This document shows, one piece after another, positions 9,503-16,852 of a stretch of DNA of 64,000 nucleotides; the stretch's first letter is position 1; each line of letters starts with the position of its first letter. The stretch lies in contig JACKOJ010000004.1 in assembly GCA_024234325.1 (NCBI GenBank), positions 62,001-126,000 of the forward strand, in the 5' to 3' direction. Under the pieces are notes generated by a model that searched no databases, had not been told where the DNA came from, and saw only the letters and a program-made list of their open reading frames with translations. The position numbers and the translations under genes were made by a program. The stretch is from Pseudomonadales bacterium (GTDB taxonomy: Bacteria; Pseudomonadota; Gammaproteobacteria; Pseudomonadales; Pseudohongiellaceae).

Positions 9503-10726
9503 TTAATTTCTGTCGCAAAACGCCTGCGCCAGCTCCCGTGCCTGCGCATCCGCCTGTTGAATAATATCGAGTGAATCTGCGCTGCGACAAGTCATTTGTG
9601 CCATCACGCCGGCAATGATAACAGGTATGTCTGTAAAGCGACTCCTGCCTGCCAAAAAAGAGGCCACAGCAACTTCGTTTGCCGCGTTGAGGATGGTCGG
9701 TGCAGTACCGCCCTCCCGAGCCGCCTCCATGCCCAGCCTGAGACAGGGAAAACGGGCCAGATCCGGGTCCGAAAACTCCAGTGCCCCCGCCCGGGCGAGA
9801 TCAAGAAAGGCTGCGCCGGAACTCATGCGCTCCGGCCAGGCCAGCGCATGGGCAATCGGAACCCGCATGTCCGGGCTGCCCATCTGGGCAATCACGGAGC
9901 CGTCCACGTACTCGACCATGGAGTGCACGATGCTCTGGGGATGAATCAGAACGTCCACCAGGTCGGGCCCTACCCCGAAGAGGAAGCAGGCCTCGATCAG
10001 CTCCAGCCCCTTGTTCATCATGGTCGCGGAGTCCACGGATATCTTGCGTCCCATGCTCCAGTTCGGGTGCTTGCAGGCCTGCGCCGGCGTCACGGTGGCC
10101 AGCACCTCCAGCGGGGCATCGCGAAATGGCCCGCCGGACGCCGTCAATACAATGCGACGCACCCCGGGATGCGGGTTCGCCGAGCCCGCCAGGCGGCTCT
10201 CCGGCGGCAGACACTGGAAAATGGCGTTATGTTCACTGTCGATGGGCAGCAGCACCGCACCAGTGCGGGCAACTGCCCCCATGAACAGATCGCCAGCCAT
10301 TACCAGCGCTTCCTTATTGGCCAGCAGCACCTTCTTCGAGTGCTCCACGGCAGCAAGCGTAGGCGCCAGTCCGGCACTGCCCACTATCGCGGCCATGACC
10401 GTATCCACCTCGGGGTGGGAAGCCACGTCAATCAGGGCGTCAGACCCGGCCAGCACCTCGACGGCAAGGCCCTCGCTGCGGCAGGCCCGGGCAAGACGAT
10501 CTGCCGCCTGCTCATTCACCATCACGGCAAAACGCGGCTGAAAGCGGCGGCACTGCTCAAGCATGACGTCCACACTGTCATTGGCGGTCAGCGCAAAGAC
10601 TCTGTACTGCTCGTGCCGGGCTACGACATCCAGGGTGCTGGTACCGATCGAACCGGTAGAGCCAAGCAGGGTGAGCGCCTGAGGACGACCAGGGGAGGAC
10701 GCGGTTGAGGCAACGGAGGCAGTCAT
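9503..10726 (-). CDS. dxr: 1-deoxy-D-xylulose 5-phosphate reductoisomerase
   Basis: Second enzyme of the MEP isoprenoid pathway; converts DXP to MEP with NADPH and a divalent metal. The NADPH-binding LLGSTGSIGTS (about residues 20-30) and the metal-binding PIDSEHNAIFQ segment are intact, as is the SVDSATMMNKGLE segment. The 407 residues include a short non-conserved N-terminal extension of about 15 residues. The ATG overlaps the cdsA stop as ATGA, so the two are translationally coupled. Together with downstream cdsA/uppS-type functions it feeds membrane and cell wall precursors. Confidence 0.97.
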   Translation of the reverse strand: MTASVASTASSPGRPQALTLLGSTGSIGTSTLDVVARHEQYRVFALTANDSVDVMLEQCRRFQPRFAVMVNEQAADRLARACRSEGLAVEVLAGSDALIDVASHPEVDTVMAAIVGSAGLAPTLAAVEHSKKVLLANKEALVMAGDLFMGAVARTGAVLLPIDSEHNAIFQCLPPESRLAGSANPHPGVRRIVLTASGGPFRDAPLEVLATVTPAQACKHPNWSMGRKISVDSATMMNKGLELIEACFLFGVGPDLVDVLIHPQSIVHSMVEYVDGSVIAQMGSPDMRVPIAHALAWPERMSSGAAFLDLARAGALEFSDPDLARFPCLRLGMEAAREGGTAPTILNAANEVAVASFLAGRSRFTDIPVIIAGVMAQMTCRSADSLDIIQQADAQARELAQAFCDRN

Positions 10727-11592
10727 GGCCAGGAGACGTCCGCGAACAGAAGGAGGAAGAAGAAAATAAATACCGGTGCCGCAGCGGTGAGACTGTCAAT
10801 GCGATCCAGCACTCCGCCATGCCCCGGCAACACACGACCGCTGTCTTTCAGGCCCTGGCTGCGCTTGAGCATGCTTTCAAACAGATCACCCAGCACACTG
10901 AACACCGCCACAATCATGGCCGCGACCAGTGCGGCAAGGCTCTGCGGCAGACTCAGCGGGCCAGCAAACAGATTCAGGGGGTACAGCAGCGCAAGCGCGA
11001 GCAGGAAACAGCACGCCATGCCGCCCCAGAAGCCCTCCCAGGACTTCCCCGGGCTCAGGGTCGGAGCCAGTTTCGTACGCCCCCAGGCGCGCCCGGTAAA
11101 ATACGCGCCGATATCGGCAATACTGACCAGCGCCACCAGTGCAAAGACCAGCGCGCCGTGGATTTCCAGATACTTCAACTGGATCAGCGCCATCCAGGTG
11201 GGCAGCAACACCACAAAGCCCATCAGTCCCGTTTTCGGCCAACCCACCCAGCGCGATTCGTTGGCCGGATAGTGCCGGATCAGAACAAAGGCGAACAGCC
11301 AGAACAGCACCCCTGCGCCACTGATCAGCAGCACGGGGGTACGCGGCAGGGAAGCGCTGTCGACCTGCAGACCGGTCAACCCGGCAAGCGCAGCCATGGC
11401 AAGCAGGAAGAGGAAAAGATACAGCGCGCGGGCAGCCAGGTTGCGCAGGCCCATCAGACCCGTCCACTCGTATACCCCGACCAGCAGCACGGCGCTGACA
11501 AACAGGGCAAATTGATAGGGGGTGGTCCACACGGTGGCGATATAGAGCACCAGCAACATGACCAGCGCTGTCAGCACGCGCGTTCTAAGCAC
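10723..11592 (-). CDS. cdsA: Phosphatidate cytidylyltransferase
   Basis: Makes CDP-diacylglycerol, the precursor of all phospholipids, in the inner membrane. The protein has 289 residues, about eight hydrophobic segments, and the full C-terminal signature from SMLKRSQGLKDSGRVLPGHG through LDRID. The start is GTG 11592 (MLRTRVLTALV...), with GGGAG 7 bases upstream and an 8 bp overlap with the uppS stop. Longer in-frame readings only pass through uppS. It forms an overlapping uppS-cdsA-dxr block. Confidence 0.95.
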   Translation of the reverse strand: MLRTRVLTALVMLLVLYIATVWTTPYQFALFVSAVLLVGVYEWTGLMGLRNLAARALYLFLFLLAMAALAGLTGLQVDSASLPRTPVLLISGAGVLFWLFAFVLIRHYPANESRWVGWPKTGLMGFVVLLPTWMALIQLKYLEIHGALVFALVALVSIADIGAYFTGRAWGRTKLAPTLSPGKSWEGFWGGMACCFLLALALLYPLNLFAGPLSLPQSLAALVAAMIVAVFSVLGDLFESMLKRSQGLKDSGRVLPGHGGVLDRIDSLTAAAPVFIFFFLLLFADVSWP

Positions 11593-12373
11593 TGCGCGCG
11601 CTCCCGACGACAGGCAGTTCGTCGCTTGGTGCCTGGTTGTCCAGATGTCCGTAGCGGCGCTGTCGCTTGCTGTAGTCCACCATCGCCAGTTCAAATTCCG
11701 CATCGTCGAAATCCGGCCAGAAGCAATCCGTGAAATACAGTTCGGTGTAGGCAAACTGCCACAGCAGGAAGTTGCTGATACGGCTCTCGCCGCCGGTGCG
11801 GATACACAGATCCGGCGCAGGATCGCCCCCAAGGGAGATGTGCCTTTGCATCTGGGCAACATCCACATCCTCCGGCCGCAGGGTTCCGGCAGCGACCTCT
11901 TCCGCGATCTTGCGGGCAGCATTGGCAATGTCCCACTGGCCACCGTAGTCGGCCGCAACGGTGACGATGGTGCCGGTATTGTTCGCGGTCAGTTCTTCGA
12001 CGTCGCGCATGTGGCGCTGCAGGGTGGGAGAGAAACTCTCGCGGTGGCCGATAAAACGCAGCACCACGTTGTTGTTGTGCAACTGGGTGATTTCCTTGCG
12101 CTTGAGAACGGCAAGGAAAAGCGCCATCAGCCCCTTCACTTCCTTGTTGGGACGCAGCCAGTTTTCACTGCTGAAGGCAAACAGGGTGAGGTATTTGATA
12201 TTGCGCTTGATGCAGGAGTAGACGACCTGACGCGCGGCCTCTGCCCCGGCACGGTGCCCGGCAGAGCCGGACAGACCGCTGCTGCGTGCCCAGCGGTTGT
12301 TGCCGTCCATGATGATGGCAACATGGCTGGGCAATTGACCGGAATCGGCTTGAGGCGAAGATTGGTTCTGCAT
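11585..12373 (-). CDS. uppS: Undecaprenyl diphosphate synthase
   Basis: Cis-prenyltransferase that builds C55 undecaprenyl diphosphate, the lipid carrier for peptidoglycan and O-antigen. The catalytic aspartate is in IIMDGNNRWA (D23). The second signature, RTGGE followed by SNFLLWQ.AYTELYF, is present near the C-terminus. The 262 residues match the family. It is followed by overlapping cdsA and preceded by frr with a gap of about 108 bp. UppP, which recycles the product, is encoded at 22,955-23,770. Confidence 0.97.
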   Translation of the reverse strand: MQNQSSPQADSGQLPSHVAIIMDGNNRWARSSGLSGSAGHRAGAEAARQVVYSCIKRNIKYLTLFAFSSENWLRPNKEVKGLMALFLAVLKRKEITQLHNNNVVLRFIGHRESFSPTLQRHMRDVEELTANNTGTIVTVAADYGGQWDIANAARKIAEEVAAGTLRPEDVDVAQMQRHISLGGDPAPDLCIRTGGESRISNFLLWQFAYTELYFTDCFWPDFDDAEFELAMVDYSKRQRRYGHLDNQAPSDELPVVGSARSA

Positions 12374-12481
12374 CGGACTTTATGGCTCTTGTTCGTCGAT
12401 AGATCAGACCCCGGTCAACGGGGTTGTGTGCACCTCACCTGGAGGGCATATACCGAATTCCTCCAGGCGATAGCAGGTGCC

Positions 12482-13039
12482 CTAGATGGACAACAGGTCC
12501 GTTTCCTTCGCACTGTAATGGGCATCCACGGACGCAATGAATTTGTCCGTGAGTTTCTGGATGCGTTCCTCAGCGCGACGCTGATCGTCTTCGCTGATTT
12601 CCTTTTCCTTCAGCAGATCCTTGATGCTGCCATTGGCGTCGCGACGGATATTGCGAATCGCCACACGTGCGTTCTCCGCCTCCGCCTTGGCCTGACGCGT
12701 GTACTCGCGCCGGGTCTCTTCCGTCAGTGCCGGCATCGGCACGCGGATGGTCTCGCCATTGTTGGACGGGTTCAGGCCCAGATCGGACTTCATGATCGCC
12801 TTCTCGACTTCGCCGATCAGGGGTTTTTCCCACGGCACCACCACCAGACAGCGTGCATCCTCCACCGTGATGTTGGCGAGCTGGTTGAGCGGAGTATCCG
12901 CGCCATAGTAGCTGACCATGACGGTATCCAGCAGGCTGGGGTGTGCTCGTCCCGTACGGATCTTGTTGAAAGCGGCCTCCAGCGCGACGATGCTCTTGGC
13001 CATGCGCTGCTCAGCGTCCTTGATAAAGTCTTCAATCAT
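12482..13039 (-). CDS. frr: Ribosome recycling factor
   Basis: Splits post-termination ribosomes together with EF-G. The protein has 185 residues, the standard size, with the conserved opening DAEQRMAKSI, the KIRTGRAHPSLLD segment, and the central LGLNPSNNGETIRVPMPALT. The order tsf-pyrH-frr-uppS is the classical one, with a 33 bp spacing to pyrH. Nothing unusual is seen. Confidence 0.98.
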   Translation of the reverse strand: MIEDFIKDAEQRMAKSIVALEAAFNKIRTGRAHPSLLDTVMVSYYGADTPLNQLANITVEDARCLVVVPWEKPLIGEVEKAIMKSDLGLNPSNNGETIRVPMPALTEETRREYTRQAKAEAENARVAIRNIRRDANGSIKDLLKEKEISEDDQRRAEERIQKLTDKFIASVDAHYSAKETDLLSI

Positions 13040-13072
13040 AATGCTTACCCCGTAAACGTGGGTGAATTCGGT

Positions 13073-13807
13073 TTACTCTGCGCTCGGATTCTCGATGATG
13101 GTGCCATCGGCATTGCCCATCACGTTGTTCAGCAGAGCTCCCGACTTGTTCATATTGAATACCCGCACCGGGATATCATGTTCGCGAATGAGCGCGATGG
13201 CAGTGAGATCCATCACACCCAGCTTGCGATCCAGCACCTCGTCAAAGGTCAGCCGGTCGTATTTTACTGCGTCGGGCACCAGGTTCGGGTCGGCGGAATA
13301 CACGCCGTCCACCTTGGTGGCCTTGAGCACCAGTTCAGCGTCGATTTCAATGCCGCGCAGACAGGCAGCGGAATCCGTGGTGAAGAAGGGGTTGCCGGTA
13401 CCGGCAGCGAAGATCACCACATCGCCGGAACGCAGATGACGGATCGCCGTGCGGCGATCGTAGTGCTCCACCACCCCGCTCATCGGAATAGCGGACATCA
13501 CGCGGGTTGCGATACTGGCGCGCTCCAGCGCATCCCGCATCGCCAGGGCATTCATGACCGTGGCCAGCATGCCCATGTGATCCCCGGTGACCCGCTCCAT
13601 GCCCGCTGCGCTGAGCGCCGCGCCCCGAAACAGATTGCCACCGCCAATCACCATGCCAATCTGGACGCCGAGGCCAACCAACTGGCCGACCTCGACTGCC
13701 ATGCGATCCAGCACTTTGGGATCGATGCCGAAATCGGCATCTCCCATCAGAGCCTCACCGCTTAACTTCAGGAGAATGCGCTTGTATTTCTTGTCTGGTT
13801 TTACCAT
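13073..13807 (-). CDS. pyrH: Uridylate kinase
   Basis: Phosphorylates UMP to UDP; a hexameric amino-acid-kinase-fold enzyme. The ATP-binding opening RILLKLSGEAL and the VIGGGNLFRG segment are conserved, as are GTGNPFFTTDSAA and KATKVDGVYSADP. ATG 13807 has a GAGGTG site 8 bases upstream; a GTG two codons earlier lacks usable spacing. This gives 244 residues. It lies between tsf and frr. Confidence 0.97.
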   Translation of the reverse strand: MVKPDKKYKRILLKLSGEALMGDADFGIDPKVLDRMAVEVGQLVGLGVQIGMVIGGGNLFRGAALSAAGMERVTGDHMGMLATVMNALAMRDALERASIATRVMSAIPMSGVVEHYDRRTAIRHLRSGDVVIFAAGTGNPFFTTDSAACLRGIEIDAELVLKATKVDGVYSADPNLVPDAVKYDRLTFDEVLDRKLGVMDLTAIALIREHDIPVRVFNMNKSGALLNNVMGNADGTIIENPSAE

Positions 13808-13840
13808 GAGCACACCACCTCGGAGTCAGAAAGGAAAGAA

Positions 13841-14716
13841 TTAAAGCTTGGCTGCAGCAGCGACTTCCGCTGCGAAATCCACTTCTTCCTTCTCAATGCC
13901 TTCGCCCACTTCGTAGCGGATGAAGCTGATCACGTCGGCCCCTGCCTTCTTCAGCAGTGCACCCACGGTCACTTCGCCGTCTTTCACGAAGGGCTGGTCG
14001 AGCAGACTAACCTCGGCCACGTATTTACGCAAACGTCCCTGAATCATCTTCTCGATGATTTCTTCCGGCTTGCCGCTCTCGCGGGCCTGGGCAGAGTAGA
14101 TCTCGGACTCTTTTGCCAGCAGTTCCTTGGGCACGTCTTCAGCGCGCACCACAATCGGGTTCACCGCTGCCACGTGCATGGCGATGTCCTTGGCCAGGGA
14201 ATCATCCCCGCCCTTGATGGCCACCAGAACGGCGATGCGATTGTTGCTGTGGATATAGCCGTCCACAATGCCGTCGTTGGCATTCTTGAATTCGATCATG
14301 TTCACACGGCGCACGGAGATGTTTTCCCCGATCTTCTGCACCAGGGCCTCACGGGCATTTTCCAGCTCGCCAGCCATCAGCGTGGCCACATCGGACTCAC
14401 GCGTTGTAAAGGCCTTGTCCAGCACCTTGTTGGCAAAGTTCAGGAAGTTTTCGTCGCGGGCCACGAAGTCGGTCTCGCTGTTGACTTCCAGGATCACGCC
14501 AAAGTTGCCGTCTTCGGAAATTTTGCTCAGCACCGTGCCGTCGGCAGCCACACGACCGGCTTTCTTGGCGGCCTTCAGACCACTCGCCTTGCGCAGATCG
14601 TCAATTGCCTTTTCCATGTCGCCATCGGCTTCCACCAATGCCTTTTTGCAATCCATCATGCCCAGACCGGTGCGCTCACGCAGTTCCTTGACCATACCCG
14701 CTGTAATATTCGCCAT
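13841..14716 (-). CDS. tsf: Elongation factor Ts
   Basis: Guanine nucleotide exchange factor for EF-Tu. The N-terminal UBA-like domain MANITAGMVKELRERTGLG and MMDCKKAL is followed by the TDFVARDENF motif (about residues 80-90) that contacts EF-Tu. ATG 14716 (291 residues) has AGGGG 7 bases upstream; the ATG two codons earlier overlaps the ribosome-binding site. It is separated from rpsB by a terminator-like hairpin, as in E. coli, where rpsB and tsf are partly uncoupled. Confidence 0.97.
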   Translation of the reverse strand: MANITAGMVKELRERTGLGMMDCKKALVEADGDMEKAIDDLRKASGLKAAKKAGRVAADGTVLSKISEDGNFGVILEVNSETDFVARDENFLNFANKVLDKAFTTRESDVATLMAGELENAREALVQKIGENISVRRVNMIEFKNANDGIVDGYIHSNNRIAVLVAIKGGDDSLAKDIAMHVAAVNPIVVRAEDVPKELLAKESEIYSAQARESGKPEEIIEKMIQGRLRKYVAEVSLLDQPFVKDGEVTVGALLKKAGADVISFIRYEVGEGIEKEEVDFAAEVAAAAKL

Positions 14717-14766
14717 TTTCATGCCCCTATCGGTATCTTTGATTCAGTGATTCAAAACGTGACTTT

Positions 14767-14788
14767 AAAAAAAAAGGGCTGAGCCCTT
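14767..14788 (-). terminator. Terminator/attenuator hairpin between rpsB and tsf
   Basis: In the minus-strand RNA AAGGGC-TCA-GCCCTT forms a 6 bp stem followed by a run of about nine U. It lies after the rpsB stop and before the tsf start, so it would reduce but not necessarily abolish read-through into tsf. A similar attenuator is known in the E. coli rpsB-tsf operon. Confidence 0.7.
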
Positions 14789-14846
14789 CTTGATGTGCAT
14801 GGAGGGCCTGCACAGGCCGTATTCTGCTTACTTTCTTTCGGGCTAT

Positions 14847-14876
14847 GCCGAAGCCGGGACAGGCCCGGGCTTCGGC
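14847..14876. other. Inverted repeat just downstream of rpsB
   Basis: Arms GCCGAAGCC (14847-14855) and GGCTTCGGC (14868-14876) give a perfect 9 bp stem with a 12-base loop, beginning 15 bases after the rpsB stop. No U-run follows, so it is more likely an mRNA-stabilising or processing structure than a terminator on its own. Confidence 0.55.
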
Positions 14877-14891
14877 ACAAGTGCTCATACC

Positions 14892-15665
14892 TTACTCAGC
14901 GGCAGAGGCGCTGGCAGGCTCTTCCGCTGCCTGGGCAGCGTCGTCCACCTCGATGAACTCGCTGTCACCAGCGACTGCGTTCAGATCGCCGCGACCGGCA
15001 ATACAGGCATCCGCAACAGCAGAGGCATACAGCTCGATGGCGCGAATGGCGTCATCGTTGCCGGGGATGGCGAAGTCGATGCCATCCGGGTTGCTGTTGG
15101 TGTCCACCACCCCGATCACCGGGATGCTGAGGTTGTTGGCTTCGGTCACAGCAATACGCTCGTGATCCACGTCGATCACAAACAGGGCATCCGGCAGGCC
15201 GCCCATGTCCTTGATCCCGCCGATGCTGCGCTCAAGCTTTTCCTTCATGCGGCGACGAACCAGCGCTTCTTTCTTGGTCAGACGATCGAAAGTGCCGTCG
15301 GTTTCCTGCGCTTCCAGGTCACGCAGCTTCTTGATGGAGCCGCGGATGGTCTTGTAGTTGGTCAGCATGCCGCCCAGCCAGCGGTGGTCGACGTAAGGCA
15401 TGCCGGCGCGTTCTGCCTGCTCGCGAATGATCTTGCCAGCAGCACGCTTGGTGCCCACGAACAGCACTTTCTTTTTGCGGGCGGCCAGGCTGTGAACCTG
15501 TTCCAGAGCGGCATTGAGGGCCGGAACGGTGTGTTCCAGGTTGATGATGTGAATCTTGTTGCGGGCACCGAAGATGAACTGCTTCATCTTGGGGTTCCAG
15601 TAACGGCACTGGTGACCGAAGTGCACGCCCGCCTTGAGCATGTCTTTCATTGAAACGGTTGTCAT
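14892..15665 (-). CDS. rpsB: 30S ribosomal protein S2
   Basis: Small-subunit protein needed for S1 assembly onto the ribosome. The family opening VSMKDMLKAGVHFGHQ, the KVLFVGTKRAA segment and DHRWLGGMLTN are conserved. The 257 residues include an acidic Ala/Glu-rich tail typical of gammaproteobacteria. The ATG has AAGGA 6 bases upstream. The gene is divergent from map, with a long leader in between that may mediate autoregulation. Confidence 0.98.
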   Translation of the reverse strand: MTTVSMKDMLKAGVHFGHQCRYWNPKMKQFIFGARNKIHIINLEHTVPALNAALEQVHSLAARKKKVLFVGTKRAAGKIIREQAERAGMPYVDHRWLGGMLTNYKTIRGSIKKLRDLEAQETDGTFDRLTKKEALVRRRMKEKLERSIGGIKDMGGLPDALFVIDVDHERIAVTEANNLSIPVIGVVDTNSNPDGIDFAIPGNDDAIRAIELYASAVADACIAGRGDLNAVAGDSEFIEVDDAAQAAEEPASASAAE

Positions 15666-16035
15666 AGCTGTTCCTTTTCTGGGTTAAGCCTCCACACACC
15701 CCATGGTTCAACCCGTAAGCCTTGCGACCGTGGGCACCCAAAACACATGTGACGGTGTATGTGCGACGTTAAAGTTAATGGTTTTTGCCTCTTTACGGAC
15801 TTCGACAACCCGCCATCATCGGCAGACGTCCCGCAAAGCGCGCAGCTTTATACCACAAACCCCTTCGGACATAAAGCATTGCGTGCATCCTCTGCACTGC
15901 CGCCATGCGGAGCGGAGGCCGCGCCACGCCTGTCAATCGCGCCCCTGCTGCTTTACAATGACGCCTTGATTTCAACAGCTCCTTTAATTTGAGCAACCCC
16001 TTTTAGCAACAACAGCGACGACAGACTCTATACCC
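15666..16035 (-). promoter_or_regulatory. rpsB leader and rpsB/map divergent intergenic region
   Basis: This 370 bp stretch has no credible gene. On the minus strand a TATAAA (15852-15847) is a candidate -10 for rpsB; the matching -35 (TTTATG at 17 bp) is weak. This predicts a leader of about 180 nt. The leader's last part has GGTTTAA-like inverted pieces: GGGTTGAACC at about 15706-15715 and GGCTTAACCC near the ribosome-binding site. Known gammaproteobacterial rpsB leaders fold and bind S2; similarity here is inferred, not computed. I found no strong promoter or ribosome-binding site for map on the plus side. Confidence 0.4.
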
Positions 16036-16809
16036 ATGGCCATCACTCTCAAAACCCCCGAAGAAATTGCCAAAATGCGGATCGCGGGACGCCTGGCCGC
16101 CGAAGTGCTGGAAATGATCGGCCCCCATGTCCAGGCCGGCGTAAGCACAGGCGAGCTGGACCGACTCTGCCACGACTACATTGTCAACGTGCAGAACGCC
16201 ATTCCTGCGCCCCTGAACTACAACGGTTTCCCCAAGTCCATCTGCACCTCCGTGAACCATGTGGTCTGCCACGGCATTCCCAATGACGGCAAGATCCTCA
16301 AGAAAGGTGACATCATCAATATCGACGTCACCGTCATCAAGGACGGCTTTCACGGCGACACCAGCAAGATGTTCATTATCGACGAGGCTCCCGCGCACGT
16401 CCTGCGCCTGGTCGAAGTGACCCAGCAATGCCTGTACAAGGCTATCGATATTGTCAGGCCCGGCACCCGCCTGGGCGACATCGGCCACATCATTCAGGTG
16501 CACGCTGAATCGAATCACTACTCTGTTGTGCGGGAATACTGCGGCCACGGCATCGGGCGTATTTTTCACGAAGAACCCCAGGTACTGCACTTCGGCAAGC
16601 CCGGCACCGGGATCGCGCTGCAGGAAGGCATGACCTTCACCATAGAACCCATGCTCAACGCTGGCACCCACCACACCAAATTGTCCCGCGCGGACGGCTG
16701 GACGGTGACCACCCGCGACAGACGTCTCTCCGCCCAGTGGGAACATACCCTGGCCGTGACCGCCGACGGCTGCGAGGTGCTGACCAAACGCACAGAAGAG
16801 CAGTTCTGA
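16036..16809 (+). CDS. map: Methionine aminopeptidase, type I
   Basis: Removes the initiator methionine from nascent proteins. The five metal ligands of the pita-bread fold are present: D97 and D108 (in NIDVTV and FHGDTS), H171 (CGHGIG), E204 (TIEPM) and E236 (QWEHT). H79 in VCHG is the conserved substrate-site histidine. The 257 residues are typical. The ATG has no clear Shine-Dalgarno sequence, but the protein N-terminus (MAITLKTPEEI) fits the family. It is divergent from rpsB, a common arrangement, and followed by glnD. Confidence 0.97.
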   Translation: MAITLKTPEEIAKMRIAGRLAAEVLEMIGPHVQAGVSTGELDRLCHDYIVNVQNAIPAPLNYNGFPKSICTSVNHVVCHGIPNDGKILKKGDIINIDVTVIKDGFHGDTSKMFIIDEAPAHVLRLVEVTQQCLYKAIDIVRPGTRLGDIGHIIQVHAESNHYSVVREYCGHGIGRIFHEEPQVLHFGKPGTGIALQEGMTFTIEPMLNAGTHHTKLSRADGWTVTTRDRRLSAQWEHTLAVTADGCEVLTKRTEEQF

Positions 16810-16852
16810 CCCCCAGCATTGCGCCAACGTCCCCCACACCGGCTCCGAGACT

